Notes: generated from the letters alone by a model not told the origin. 64,000 nucleotides of DNA from Anaplasma centrale str. Israel (GCF_000024505.1 NC_013532.1:1-64000), one strand, 5' to 3'; shown: positions 1-9,454, counted from the first letter of the stretch. Translations and numbers: made by a program.

Positions 1-1869
1 GTGGGGGGGTTTATGCCTTTAGAACAGCAGACTACTGATAACTCCAATCCTGGGTTGAAAAAAAACTCACATGCCAAGGGCGCCAGAGAGCCAAACGATG
101 AGCGTTGGACCACAAACGATAAGGATAAGGTAACAGCTCCGGGTGGCAACCCCGATCCGGATGATAATTCCGAAGAAAATCTCTCCGAACTCAAAAGCCG
201 CATTGCTGTCTTACACAGGGAATTGGTAAACTTGGAAGCCAAGCTTGCAACATGCCAGGACGAACAACATGAGGCATTTAACCACTATGTGACGCTGGCA
301 TACAAGACCAGAAAAGTCACAGCATGTGTGGCACTATGTGTAATGGTGCTGCTGCTCTGCGTATCTACTGCGATACTCATCAAAAATGCGCTGCAAATTT
401 CCAAGGCTTTTGCTCCTGGCTTTCTCCGTGGGGTGAAAGCGATTCTTTCTGGCCCGTATCCGCCAGCACTTAAAGTTGCATTCGGCGCGGCCCTACCGCT
501 GCTAATTGGGGTAATTGTCCTAGGATTGTACGTAACGCTTGGCGGGCACAGCCGCAAGAAAGCCCACGCAGCCGCGATAGATGCTTTGGTCGAGAAGCAC
601 GAAGCATGCTACAAGGTCCAAGCAAAGATTGCACACGGCAGGCTTGCCTTACAGTCCGCTGTGGTGTCTGTTGCGGATGCCAGCATGCAACAACTCCAGT
701 TCGTGCAGCAAGGAATTCTCATGTGTGTCGGAGAGCTCGACGATATGCAGAAGTTCCGGACCCGACTGGATAATGAAATCAGTGCCATCAACCAGCGAAT
801 TCCCAGCATTGTCGAGGAGGTAAGAAAACACACCGACGATGCGCTTGAGTGGAATCTTGCTAGAACCAAGAACATTTTAGAGGGCACTGAAGAGCGCCTG
901 AAGGATATGGGCAATGAGTTGGTGCGCTACCTAGACGATGCTCGCGCCCTCATTGAAAATGCACGTATAGCTGCAGGATCAATGCAACACCTCGTTGGTG
1001 ATGAGGTGAGAAAGCAGCTTGCTGAGGTTCTAGTAAAAGTTGCAGAAGTAAGTAATGGCTTTATTGCGCTTAAGAAGAGTGTATCTGGCTATTTGGAAAA
1101 AAGCAGTGGACTTGTTGCTAGGGAAGTTAGGGCAATCCTGGATGACCGCATGCGAAGCCTGCGGACCATGTACAAAATGTGGGATGCAGAACAAAACTCC
1201 GTAGTCAGCGTGTGTACCACGCTCCAAAAGGCAAGCATGGAGGCTGCCGCGGTAGCAAGTGCAACATCAGCCAATGCGTACAGGAAAATTGCCGAGTCGC
1301 TCTCATACGAAATTGCTGACAGCAGTGGCAAAAAAAATAAGTTTTATGTACACCAGAAAATAGAGCTCATGAGCAAGGCTATCAAGGAGATTCTTGATAA
1401 TGCAACATGTAAGCAACCCTATGATAGCAACAACAAACAGCATGTTACAGCGTGTAGAGACGTGCTACGCAACCTAGATTGCAAGCTATTTGGTAACAAA
1501 GCGGTGTTTGCGGACGAAGTTGAGTATGCTGCCTTTATACGTAAGGCAAGCGAAGCTGTATCCGCTGCCGAGGCCGAGGGTACACCACTGCCAGACAACA
1601 TGCGAAGGGTGAAGTCGTTCATTGAACACCACGACGGATTTTTTCTGTACCTCCCGTACCTCATGACCTCCGCCATGGCCATCGATCATATGAGAAGCTC
1701 CGTCGATCAGATGACCGAGGTGTGTACGCGACTGACGTCTATAGTAGAGGAAGTGTCATTCGATGTGCGCAACAGTGGCGCACCTTCCGCTAGTACGCCT
1801 CCACCGAGTTCCAAAGTCACTAATGCGACTGCGCACAGCGGCAGCACAAGGGCGCTCAGTGCGGCATAG
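1..1869 (+). CDS. Hypothetical coiled-coil protein with two membrane helices
   Basis: I do not recognise a family. The frame opens with GTG at the window edge; an ATG twelve bases on (residue 5) is an equally good start, and the true start may lie outside the window. The first 50 residues are polar and low in complexity. A coiled coil follows (about residues 50-90), then two strong hydrophobic segments at about 106-128 and 155-180, then about 430 residues of mostly helical, charged sequence. This layout (cytoplasmic N-terminus, helical hairpin, long coiled-coil C-terminal part) suggests an inner-membrane-anchored structural or secreted-effector-like protein. The C-terminal 30 residues are rich in Ser, Thr, Pro and Ala. 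Function is unknown. Confidence 0.75.
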   Translation: MGGFMPLEQQTTDNSNPGLKKNSHAKGAREPNDERWTTNDKDKVTAPGGNPDPDDNSEENLSELKSRIAVLHRELVNLEAKLATCQDEQHEAFNHYVTLAYKTRKVTACVALCVMVLLLCVSTAILIKNALQISKAFAPGFLRGVKAILSGPYPPALKVAFGAALPLLIGVIVLGLYVTLGGHSRKKAHAAAIDALVEKHEACYKVQAKIAHGRLALQSAVVSVADASMQQLQFVQQGILMCVGELDDMQKFRTRLDNEISAINQRIPSIVEEVRKHTDDALEWNLARTKNILEGTEERLKDMGNELVRYLDDARALIENARIAAGSMQHLVGDEVRKQLAEVLVKVAEVSNGFIALKKSVSGYLEKSSGLVAREVRAILDDRMRSLRTMYKMWDAEQNSVVSVCTTLQKASMEAAAVASATSANAYRKIAESLSYEIADSSGKKNKFYVHQKIELMSKAIKEILDNATCKQPYDSNNKQHVTACRDVLRNLDCKLFGNKAVFADEVEYAAFIRKASEAVSAAEAEGTPLPDNMRRVKSFIEHHDGFFLYLPYLMTSAMAIDHMRSSVDQMTEVCTRLTSIVEEVSFDVRNSGAPSASTPPPSSKVTNATAHSGSTRALSAA

Positions 1870-1953
1870 GTGGTGGTCCTGGCCGAGTACTGCACGCACC
1901 CGGGCCATGCACAGTTTGCATACCGAAAGCGCAAAGCTCCCCAACTGGGGAGA

Positions 1954-2454
1954 CTAGCCTTCACTTTCAAAAGGGGACACTTTAACCGCGGATGCAAGCT
2001 TTGCTCGCCACTCCACGAGCCTGCGCTGCACGTCAGCATTGCTCAACCCTAGTATGGATGCCGCAAATACTGCGGCATTCGCGGCCCCCGCAGCCCCTAT
2101 AGACATTGTGGCAACGGGGGTACCCTTGGGCATTTGTACGATGGACAACAAACTGTCTAGACCATTCAGGTGTTCGCTCCTTATGGGTACACCCACAACT
2201 GGAACGCTTGCCAGCGCAGCTACCATACCCGGTAAGTGCGCCGCCCCACCTGCACCAGCTATTATTACCTTAATGCCCCTTGTATGAGCAGTTTTCGCGA
2301 AGTCATACAGTCTTTCCGGCGTCCTGTGAGCCGAGACCACCATTACTTCGAACTCAATGCGCAATTCATCCAAAGTTAACGTTGCGGCACTCATGGTGGG
2401 AAAGTCAGACTTACTGCCCATTACCACCGATACCTGCACGCCGAGCCCACTCAC
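1954..2454 (-). CDS. purE: N5-carboxyaminoimidazole ribonucleotide mutase (class I PurE)
   Basis: Cytosolic enzyme of purine synthesis that converts N5-CAIR to CAIR. The 166 residues match the usual length of bacterial PurE. The phosphate-binding GSKSD motif lies at about residues 13-17 and the SAHRTPERL motif, with the catalytic His, at about 41-49. A Gly/Ala-rich stretch (AGAGGAAHLPGM) follows as in the family. The start is a GTG whose GTGA overlaps the TGA stop of the upstream thioredoxin-like gene, so the two are probably translationally coupled. The ATP-dependent partner purK is not next to it. Confidence 0.95.
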   Translation of the reverse strand: MSGLGVQVSVVMGSKSDFPTMSAATLTLDELRIEFEVMVVSAHRTPERLYDFAKTAHTRGIKVIIAGAGGAAHLPGMVAALASVPVVGVPIRSEHLNGLDSLLSIVQMPKGTPVATMSIGAAGAANAAVFAASILGLSNADVQRRLVEWRAKLASAVKVSPFESEG

Positions 2455-3050
2455 TGTTGAGTCTTCGCCGAGGTTATGGAATCCATAACCGCCCGCAGCG
2501 CCCGTGAGCTAGTTATATTCCCGGCAGGGGGGCTACCCTCACTGAGTACGGCTATATACGGTATACGCCCATCAAAATACACGCCCTTACCCGCCAATGC
2601 GTAGGCGAGTTTGCTGTGATACGCCGGGGACACATTGTACGGGACGAAATTTACCTGCTTTTGAGACAGCAAAAAGCCGGCAAGCTTTTCTCTGTTTGTA
2701 TCTAGCGAGATAACTACCGGTTCCACATCCTTGTACGCACCAATGATGCTTATAACTTCTGGCATCTTTTCCACGCAGTTGCTGCACCACGACGTGTATA
2801 GCACCAGAAGTGTGGGGCCCGCCCCTATTTTTGACACCAGCCCATATAGTGCCTCATCCGAGTTTATTTCCTGAATTTTGATCGAAGACCGTTCCAGTTC
2901 TAGCTCATAGTTATTCATGCTACCGATGAGTATGAACGACGCAACCGCGAGTACACAAAACACGGCTATGAAACACTTGTTGTATAGCACTCTGGGAACC
3001 ATAAGCGCACCCCGGACAAGACCCTCACCTGCCACAATTATGGACTTCAA
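2451..3050 (-). CDS. Membrane-anchored thioredoxin-like protein (TlpA/ResA type)
   Basis: A 199-residue protein with one N-terminal hydrophobic anchor (about residues 24-44) and a periplasmic thioredoxin fold. The redox motif is W88-C89-S90-N91-C92, preceded by a hydrophobic strand (LLVLYTS). TlpA/ResA proteins reduce periplasmic disulfides, often in cytochrome c or cuproprotein maturation. The cis-Pro region is recognisable near residue 160 (GRIPYIAVL). The gene is directly upstream of purE with a 4-base overlap, which seems to be an operon of convenience. The exact electron-transfer partner cannot be told from the sequence. Confidence 0.85.
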   Translation of the reverse strand: MKSIIVAGEGLVRGALMVPRVLYNKCFIAVFCVLAVASFILIGSMNNYELELERSSIKIQEINSDEALYGLVSKIGAGPTLLVLYTSWCSNCVEKMPEVISIIGAYKDVEPVVISLDTNREKLAGFLLSQKQVNFVPYNVSPAYHSKLAYALAGKGVYFDGRIPYIAVLSEGSPPAGNITSSRALRAVMDSITSAKTQQ

Positions 3051-3194
3051 GGGGGCAACTCACAAGGTTTTTATCAGTTTGAACATAGCACCGGACCATG
3101 GGTCATTATTTTGGAGATATAACAAACTGAGGTTTTGTGCTATACCACTGTGGGTGTGGCGAGTGGGTTGCTTGCGTAACGCTGAGGGTGTGTG

Positions 3195-4274
3195 ATGTCC
3201 AAGATACGTGTCTTACTGCTACTGGACGTGGCTATACTGCTGCTTGTCGGATTTGGAATCCAATACTCTTCCGCTGGCGGGCATTGGTATCCGTTTGCTA
3301 GGCACCACTTGTGTGTCTGCGCGGTGTGCATACCCTTGTCTATCGCGGCATCGTTTGTTAGCGTGAAATCATACATGCGGTACTCATATCTCGCATATGC
3401 TGGGGTGTTTTGTCTACTGCTGATGGTGCACGTTTTCGGGTATGCGGCCATGGGCGCAACCAGGTGGCTAAAAATAGGCGCCTTTAGCGCTCAACCTTCG
3501 GAATTTGCCAAGGTTTCCCTGATCCTGGCTCTGGCCAGATATTTTCATGACAGAAACCCGCATCGGTCCCTGAGCCTGCGCAACTTCACCGGGGGCATAA
3601 TCATCACCCTGCCGCTTGTGCTTTCTGTGTATAAGCAACCCAATTTGGGTACTGCAGGCATTATGTTTCTCATGGCCATGCTCATCATGTTCGTCGCCGT
3701 GGTAGATAGGCGATATATGGTATTGTTTCTTTCCCTGCTGTGTGTAATGTCCCCCATGGTGTGGGGAATGCTACATCGTTACCAAAAAAACAGATTGCTC
3801 TCCTTTTGGGATCCTGGGCGTGATCCTCTGGGTATGGGGTATAATTCTTTGCAGTCACAGATAGCCATAGGCTCTGGTGGTATATACGGCAAAGGCTTTG
3901 CACGCGGCAGCCAGGCCAGACTAGGCTTTCTGCCGGAAAGGCAGACTGACTTCGTTTTTTCCGTCTTTAGCGAAGAGCGCGGATTTGTAGGTGTGGTTTT
4001 GCTGTTGATCCTATACAGCGTGTTAGTTTACACCAGCCTGTATATTGCGTTTTGCGCGCGTTGCCACTTCAGCAGGTTAGTAGCGGTTGGAATTTCAGTA
4101 TTTTTCATGTTACACCTCTTCATAAATGTTGGCATGGTCGCTGGCATTTTACCAATAGTTGGCATCCCTCTGCCGTTTCTGTCATACGGAGGGAGTATTA
4201 TGCTAACAAGCATGGTGTTGGTGAGCATACTTATGGCTATTGACCGTGAAACCCGTTTCACCAGGCGTAGCTAA
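3195..4274 (+). CDS. rodA: Peptidoglycan glycosyltransferase RodA (SEDS family)
   Basis: Polytopic inner-membrane SEDS protein of 359 residues that polymerises lipid II or supports cell shape. About ten hydrophobic helices are visible. Family motifs present are GATRWLKIGAFSAQPSEFAK, a central GMGYNSLQSQIAIGSGGIYGKG stretch (quoted in part), LPERQTDFVFSVFSEERGF and the C-terminal LPFLSYGGS. The length and the YNSLQSQIAIGSGG form favour RodA over FtsW. The ATG at 3195 is preferred over the adjacent GTG at 3192 because GAGGG lies about 8 bases upstream. With murC and glmU in the window it supports at least a partial peptidoglycan pathway. Confidence 0.9.
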   Translation: MSKIRVLLLLDVAILLLVGFGIQYSSAGGHWYPFARHHLCVCAVCIPLSIAASFVSVKSYMRYSYLAYAGVFCLLLMVHVFGYAAMGATRWLKIGAFSAQPSEFAKVSLILALARYFHDRNPHRSLSLRNFTGGIIITLPLVLSVYKQPNLGTAGIMFLMAMLIMFVAVVDRRYMVLFLSLLCVMSPMVWGMLHRYQKNRLLSFWDPGRDPLGMGYNSLQSQIAIGSGGIYGKGFARGSQARLGFLPERQTDFVFSVFSEERGFVGVVLLLILYSVLVYTSLYIAFCARCHFSRLVAVGISVFFMLHLFINVGMVAGILPIVGIPLPFLSYGGSIMLTSMVLVSILMAIDRETRFTRRS

Positions 4275-4339
4275 TATGGGCTTGATACTTTCTTTCCATG
4301 ATGTAGACTTGTCCAGTCTGTTGTACTTGGTGCTAAATT

Positions 4340-4636
4340 ATGGCTCAGACGCTTACGAGGGCCCAGCTTGCCGACACTATTAACAGAGAAATCGGCATAT
4401 CGCGCGAGGATGCACTGGTGCTTGTGGGGGAGATGCTTGATGAGATGGTATCCTCCCTGGTCAGGGACGGCCTACTGAAGATATCATCGTTTGGCACGTT
4501 CAAGGTGATACGCAAGAAAGAGCGCGTTTGCAGAAATCCTAAAACTTTGGAGCAGTTCATAGTTAAAGAGCACAACACTGTGACGTTCTGCCCGTCTGTA
4601 ACGATGAAGCGCCTTATCAACGGTGAAGAGTCGTGA
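4340..4636 (+). CDS. ihfA: Integration host factor / HU-family DNA-bending protein
   Basis: A 98-residue nucleoid protein of the HU/IHF fold. The N-terminal helix pair (residues 1-45) is followed by LKISSFGTFKVIRKKER and the DNA-intercalating arm with CRNPKT, where the Pro is the kinking residue. The length and the arm are closest to IHF alpha. IHF bends DNA and assists recombination, replication and promoter control. The stop TGA overlaps the GTG start of the following MerR gene (GTGA), so the two are co-translated, an arrangement common for ihfA and a merR-like gene in alphaproteobacteria. Confidence 0.88.
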   Translation: MAQTLTRAQLADTINREIGISREDALVLVGEMLDEMVSSLVRDGLLKISSFGTFKVIRKKERVCRNPKTLEQFIVKEHNTVTFCPSVTMKRLINGEES

Positions 4637-5007
4637 CTGCTGACCTGCAAACCCAGTGTGAAGCGGACGAGGTCCACGAAAGGGTTTTCTGGACAATTAG
4701 TGACGTGGCAAAGGAAGTTGGCGTGGAGCAATACGTACTCAGGTTTTGGGAAAGCAAATTTCCACAAATTAACCCAATAAAAAGGCGTGGGAGAAGGCTG
4801 TACGACAAGCACAATGTTGCCGCCATTAAAAAAATCAAGCACATGCTGTATGATAGGGGGTACACCATAAGGGGTGCGCAGCTGGAGCTCAAGCGAAGAA
4901 AGAGCACGCCAGAAGTTGCGGCGGAAGAGCGTGATGGCCTAGTTCAGCTATTGAACCATATGACCAACATGCGGGATGTGTTGCTCAAAAAACTAAACGG
5001 AATGTAG
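4633..5007 (+). CDS. MerR-family transcriptional regulator
   Basis: A 124-residue regulator with an N-terminal winged helix-turn-helix (about residues 15-80). The signature WTISDVAKEVGVEQYVLRFW is followed by a wing with RRLYDKHNVAAIKKIK and then a short dimerisation helix. No cysteine-based metal site is evident, so it is the short MerR-like type often paired with ihfA. Start is GTG, overlapping the ihfA stop. The last ten bases of the gene, including its TAG stop, are also the first ten bases of tRNA-Pro, so an uncleaved transcript would carry both. Confidence 0.88.
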   Translation: MTADLQTQCEADEVHERVFWTISDVAKEVGVEQYVLRFWESKFPQINPIKRRGRRLYDKHNVAAIKKIKHMLYDRGYTIRGAQLELKRRKSTPEVAAEERDGLVQLLNHMTNMRDVLLKKLNGM

Positions 5008-5075
5008 CGCAGCCAGGTTAGCGCGTCAGTCTGGGGGACTGGAGGTCGTGGGTTCGAATCCCGCCATTCCGACCA
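4998..5075 (+). tRNA. tRNA-Pro (anticodon GGG)
   Basis: The cloverleaf closes with acceptor CGGAATG/CATTCCG, anticodon stem TCAGT/ACTGG around loop CTGGGGG, and T arm GTGGG-TTCGAAT-CCCGC. The discriminator is A and CCA is encoded. The 5' end overlaps the 3' end of the MerR gene by ten bases. Confidence 0.95.
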
Positions 5076-5305
5076 ATATAGATTTGCTCTGTACACTGCG
5101 CGTGCTGCGGTCGCGGTAAAGCCGTCATAGCCACTTTGCCTGCAAATTATGTGGTCCACATAGTGCTGTGCTTTGCGGTATGCTTTACACAGGCGCAAGT
5201 CTGAGCCAGGCTCCCTCCTCAGTTGTGTGTACTCCGTAGAATACAGCGGACGAGAGCCCGGTCTTTAGCATGTGTTTTCAGATTTAATAGGACTTTAAGA
5301 AGCGT

Positions 5306-6190
5306 TTACACCCAACTGAAGACGTTAACAGCCGCTTCAAGTGCAGATTCCGGTTGTGCCGAAGTTTCATCAGCTTGCTCATCTGCCGCATAGGTTTCAG
5401 CATCTAAGTCTGCTAAATCCTCCACCATCGGGGATAAACCCCCCTGCATTTGCTCATCCTCACTGCCATTATCGTCGCCAGTGGTCATCGCAGTTTCAGG
5501 ACTCACAACAGGTTGCCCAGCTTCAGATCCATCTACGCTTTCCGGAAGTTGGCCCTGGGTGGTTGCGGTGGAGGGTTCACCAGATGCCAATGTCTGTTGC
5601 ACATCTGCTGCTCGCACGGAATCTTCAGCCTCAGCTGGCACTGAAACTTCTATGATGGGGGCATCGATCACTTCCCGCTGTGATGCTGATGTCCGCACCA
5701 CAACGTCGTCTTCATCCACACTTTCGGCTGTAACACCGTCCACAGCTTTTCCTTGCTGCTGCACCGGTGCCTTGCCGGTTTCTTGTGCACGTGTGCTATC
5801 TTCTGCTGATTGTTGAGGGTGTTTATCTAGGATTACAGACCCCGCATATCCTGAGTTTTCCTTCGCGGGCAATAGCTGGCCGTCACATCCTAATAGTTCT
5901 AATAATGGAGGAATGTCAAAGGCTATAGTTGCTGATTTTTGGTCAAAGTTCAGCGTCAGTTCATGAGCGTGCGTTCCAAAAAAACTGGCTACTGTAGAGC
6001 CATCTCCACTGACAAAAACCACTTCACTGTATTTGGGAAAGCCCTCGACAACGTGGGAATAAACCTGCAAATCTTTACCGTGTATGGAAAAGTCGTCACC
6101 AGAGAGTGACACATTGTCATGTACGTCTATACCTGAAAAAGTCACAACAGCCGTACTTCCATTAAGCGCGTCGTATACATAATCGAACAT
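5306..6190 (-). CDS. Lineage-specific acidic protein, paralogue of the next gene
   Basis: Not a family I can name. The 294 residues split into a structured N-terminal part (about 1-105, beta-rich by eye) and a long, low-complexity acidic tail rich in Glu, Asp, Thr, Gln and Ser. The N-terminal part aligns with the 133-residue protein just upstream: both begin MFD, share a GxDVHDN/DADLSHN segment and a block like LTLNFDQKSATIAFDIPPL. No signal peptide or membrane helix is seen. An acidic, disordered, species-restricted tail is typical of Anaplasma secreted or surface-associated proteins, but that is inference. Confidence 0.7.
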   Translation of the reverse strand: MFDYVYDALNGSTAVVTFSGIDVHDNVSLSGDDFSIHGKDLQVYSHVVEGFPKYSEVVFVSGDGSTVASFFGTHAHELTLNFDQKSATIAFDIPPLLELLGCDGQLLPAKENSGYAGSVILDKHPQQSAEDSTRAQETGKAPVQQQGKAVDGVTAESVDEDDVVVRTSASQREVIDAPIIEVSVPAEAEDSVRAADVQQTLASGEPSTATTQGQLPESVDGSEAGQPVVSPETAMTTGDDNGSEDEQMQGGLSPMVEDLADLDAETYAADEQADETSAQPESALEAAVNVFSWV

Positions 6191-6291
6191 TGTGATACCT
6201 TAAAATTGAATGGGTTTTAGCGTCTGCACAGTCACCTAGGTGATGCAACACTGTAGTCTAGAACAGTCTCTAAGCCGGGATACTGCCACCA

Positions 6292-6693
6292 TTACAGATC
6301 TGTGTCATCGGAGGGGGATGGAACCGCTTGGGAGTACACCTGCACTTGAACTCCAGGGTACATTTGGCTCATCATTGGAAGGGCCTGGAGAGGATTGATG
6401 GAAAAGTGCACCTCAAGTGATTTCTTGTCTGCAGTTGTGTTTAGCGTGACGCCCGTCAACGCGGAGTTATATATGTCGGCTGTTACTTCACCTTCCTTTC
6501 CCAGCATTACATGGCTTTTACAATAACTCATTGGTTCCTGCGTAGGTGTGTTGCAGTACTGTAGCGGGTTATGGCTAGCGAAAACCTCACCATTAGTAAC
6601 GACCACATGCCCGTCACTAACCGTGAAATTATGAGACAGATCAGCGTCATCCACGCGAAGCGCCAGATCGTAAGTATTACCGAGATCAAACAT
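6292..6693 (-). CDS. Lineage-specific small protein, paralogue of the 294-residue neighbour
   Basis: A 133-residue protein with no recognised domain. Its whole length corresponds to the N-terminal part of the protein encoded at 5306-6190, with VTLNTTADKKSLEVHFSINP as the clearest shared block, so the pair probably arose by tandem duplication followed by gain or loss of the acidic tail. No signal peptide is visible. The two genes are in the same direction about 100 bp apart and could be co-transcribed. Confidence 0.65.
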   Translation of the reverse strand: MFDLGNTYDLALRVDDADLSHNFTVSDGHVVVTNGEVFASHNPLQYCNTPTQEPMSYCKSHVMLGKEGEVTADIYNSALTGVTLNTTADKKSLEVHFSINPLQALPMMSQMYPGVQVQVYSQAVPSPSDDTDL

Positions 6694-6887
6694 AATGTGT
6701 TGGCCTTTAATTTATTAAAACCGCGGGGATTCTAGGGAGAAGGGGTTAACCTTGAGTTAACAGCGCTTTTTACGTATATGACGCGGCTTTGCTGCGGGAT
6801 AGCCGCAACTTATACGCGCGGGACACGCACCCATTCAACCGCTGACACACGATTGCATGCTTAGCTGTATTGTGTTAAAAGTGACGC

Positions 6888-6975
6888 GGACGGATGGCCG
6901 AGCGGTTGAAGGCACCAGTCTTGAAAACTGACGTACGTTAGCGCGTACCGTGGGTTCGAATCCCACTCCGTCCGC
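6888..6975 (+). tRNA. tRNA-Ser (anticodon TGA)
   Basis: Class II tRNA with acceptor GGACGGA/TCCGTCC, D arm starting TGGCCGAG, anticodon loop CTTGAAA and a long variable arm (GTACG...CGTAC). The T arm is GTGGG-TTCGAAT-CCCAC and the discriminator is G. CCA is not encoded. It lies 37 bp upstream of murC on the same strand. Confidence 0.95.
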
Positions 6976-7012
6976 TTGCTGAACTGCTTCTGCTGGCTTG
7001 GGGGTGTAGTTT

Positions 7013-8431
7013 GTGACGGACTCTTTCGGATTTGGTCCTGGTAGCGTGCTACACTTCATAGGCATAGGAGGCATTGGGATGAGCGCGCTGGCGATGGTCG
7101 CCCACAACTGTGGTTATAAGGTCCAAGGAAGTGACACATGCATGTCCCCAACAGTGCGGACCTTGTTAGACATGGGTATCCCAGTAATGCTAAACCATGG
7201 AGTGGACAATGTGCGGAATGCGGATGTCGTGGTATATTCCAACGCAATTAAGGATAATAACATTGAGTTGCAGTGTGCGATTGCCGCGGGCAAGCCCGTT
7301 TTGCGCAGAACGGAGCTGCTATCCAAGGCGTTGGGTACAAGGCGCACTATAGTTGTTGCTGGTTCGCACGGCAAAACTTCAACAACCGGGATGATTGCCT
7401 CCATCATGGAGCATGCCGGAATGGATCCCACGGTTTTCATTGGCGGAATTGCCTTTAGCTATAACAACAATTACAAAATGGGAAGTGGGGAGTGGGCCGT
7501 AGTTGAGGCGGATGAGTCAGATTCCAGTTTTACTGCGCTGCCCTGCGAGGTAGCCGTAGTGACAAATCTCGAGTGGGAGCACCCTGATAAGTATGCATGC
7601 TTAGAAACCCTGAAAGGGGTATTTTCGGATTTCTTGTGCAACGTAAAAGCCGGCGGGGCTGCTGTGGTGCCAAGCGGATTGTCTTCCGTACTGGGCAACA
7701 ATGCAGTGTGTGGTAAAACCACCTATGGTCTCACAGAGGGTGATCTGCTCGTGTCCAACATCACATATGCGAGCGATGCTACGGTGTTTGACATTGTAGA
7801 TGGCACTGAGGTTTGTCATGGTGTGCGGCTGCCGGTGCCGGGGCGCCATAATGTGGAAAATGCACTAGCGGCAGTCGCGGCAGTCAAGCGTCTTGGTGTC
7901 GATTGCAGTTGTATAAAATCTGGTCTGGAAAACTTCATGGGCGTAAGAAGAAGGTTTGAAGTTATTTCCAGTGTTAGGGGAGTCACATTCGTCGACGATT
8001 ACGCACACCACCCTACTGAGATAGACGCCACCAGAAACACGGCAAAATTATTCGCAGCTGGAGGTCGGGTAATTGGCATACTACAGCCGCATCGGTTCAC
8101 CCGAGTTCAGCACTTTTTTAATGACTTCACAGCTGCAGTGTCCAAGTTTGATCATATGATCTTAACTGACGTATATCCGGCTGGTGAGGAGGTAATATCG
8201 GGCTGTGAGAGCTTGGATATTGTACGTGCGGTTAAAAACCTTGGGTTTGACCGTATCGTGCACGCGAGCGACGTTCACACCATCACAGACGTCATTTCCG
8301 CTGTTGCTGGGCCGGGAGATGTGGTAGTGGCAATGGGGGCTGGCAGCATAACGAGCATCATACGCTCTGTTGTCAACGAATATGCTTCTCAACCCAATAC
8401 GTACCACGCGGCAGCGCAGAACCACGTGTAG
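7013..8431 (+). CDS. murC: UDP-N-acetylmuramate--L-alanine ligase
   Basis: Cytosolic Mur ligase that adds L-Ala to UDP-MurNAc using ATP. The 472 residues cover all three domains: the N-terminal nucleotide-sugar fold with GIGGIGMSA (17-25), the central ATPase with P-loop GSHGKTST (117-124) and EADESDSSF, and the C-terminal domain entered by DDYAHHPTEI. Start is GTG at 7013 with a G-rich ribosome-binding region just upstream. It stands alone after tRNA-Ser. With rodA and glmU it supports lipid II synthesis, although no other mur genes are in the window. Confidence 0.96.
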   Translation: MTDSFGFGPGSVLHFIGIGGIGMSALAMVAHNCGYKVQGSDTCMSPTVRTLLDMGIPVMLNHGVDNVRNADVVVYSNAIKDNNIELQCAIAAGKPVLRRTELLSKALGTRRTIVVAGSHGKTSTTGMIASIMEHAGMDPTVFIGGIAFSYNNNYKMGSGEWAVVEADESDSSFTALPCEVAVVTNLEWEHPDKYACLETLKGVFSDFLCNVKAGGAAVVPSGLSSVLGNNAVCGKTTYGLTEGDLLVSNITYASDATVFDIVDGTEVCHGVRLPVPGRHNVENALAAVAAVKRLGVDCSCIKSGLENFMGVRRRFEVISSVRGVTFVDDYAHHPTEIDATRNTAKLFAAGGRVIGILQPHRFTRVQHFFNDFTAAVSKFDHMILTDVYPAGEEVISGCESLDIVRAVKNLGFDRIVHASDVHTITDVISAVAGPGDVVVAMGAGSITSIIRSVVNEYASQPNTYHAAAQNHV

Positions 8432-8464
8432 CTTGGCTACATACTTTAGAGTTTACCAGCTGCT

Positions 8465-9454
8465 TTATTGCGTCAACCCCACAATCCTTTTAACTTCCGC
8501 AATATGTTTGCTGGCCAACGCCCTCGCCGCATCGCTTCCCGCAGCCATCACTTTGTTCATGTAGGGAGTATCACATACCAGTTCCCTTATTCTTTCTCTT
8601 ATGGGAGAAATCTCCCGCACCAGCAGGTCTGCCAACGCTTCCTTGAACTCCTTGGTACTACTGGTTGCAAACTCGCTACAAACTTCTTTTTTAGTCATTC
8701 CAGCAAGCGCCGCAAATATATTAACTAGGTTGCGCATCTCTGGCCTTTCATCAAGACTTGCTAGAGATAGTCCGTGTATGCTATCCGTAGTTGCACGCCT
8801 GATCTTCTGAGCTATGCTGTCATCATCATCATCAAGATTGATGCGCGAAGCATCAGATGCATCAGATTTACTCATCTTCTTCTGGCTGTCCCTGAGGCTC
8901 ATAATTCTTGCTGAATCGTCAAGGCTAAGTGCCCTAGGAATGGGGAAATAATCCACCGCGTACGCCGCATTGAACGCCTTGGCAATATCTTGGGTAAGCT
9001 CAATATGCTGCATTTGGTCATTACCCACAGGCACAGTGTCCGCCTTATACAAGAGTATGTCCGCTGCCATGAGTACCGGATACCCGTACAGCCCCATGTT
9101 TGGCGTGCATCCACTCCGGCTCTTGTCCTTAAACTGAGTCATACGATTAAGCCACCCCATGGGGGTAACACACCCAAGTATCCAGCAGAGCTCAGAATGC
9201 TCGGGCACCGAAGACTGCACAAATAACACAGATTTTTCCGGATCAATGCCGCACGCTATATACGTGGCCAGTAAACTAACCGCCCGTAGGTGCAACGCAT
9301 CCGTAGTTGCATTCCCCGCAGTGAGTGCGTGAAGATCCACCACACAGAAAAGGCATTGATCTGAGCCTTGCAAGCCTACCCACCTGCGTATCGCACCCAA
9401 ATAGTTGCCTAAGTGTGGTACACCACCACTGGGCTGGATGCCAGAAAATATCAC
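8465..9454 (-). CDS. trpS: Tryptophanyl-tRNA synthetase
   Basis: Class I aminoacyl-tRNA synthetase of 329 residues, the usual length. The HIGH-like motif is PHLGNYLGA (13-21) and the KMSKS motif is KKMSKSD (192-198). The Trp pocket region GYPVLMAADILLYKAD (125-140) is intact. The ATG start overlaps the TGA stop of grpE by four bases, so the two genes are translationally coupled. Confidence 0.97.
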   Translation of the reverse strand: MIFSGIQPSGGVPHLGNYLGAIRRWVGLQGSDQCLFCVVDLHALTAGNATTDALHLRAVSLLATYIACGIDPEKSVLFVQSSVPEHSELCWILGCVTPMGWLNRMTQFKDKSRSGCTPNMGLYGYPVLMAADILLYKADTVPVGNDQMQHIELTQDIAKAFNAAYAVDYFPIPRALSLDDSARIMSLRDSQKKMSKSDASDASRINLDDDDDSIAQKIRRATTDSIHGLSLASLDERPEMRNLVNIFAALAGMTKKEVCSEFATSSTKEFKEALADLLVREISPIRERIRELVCDTPYMNKVMAAGSDAARALASKHIAEVKRIVGLTQ

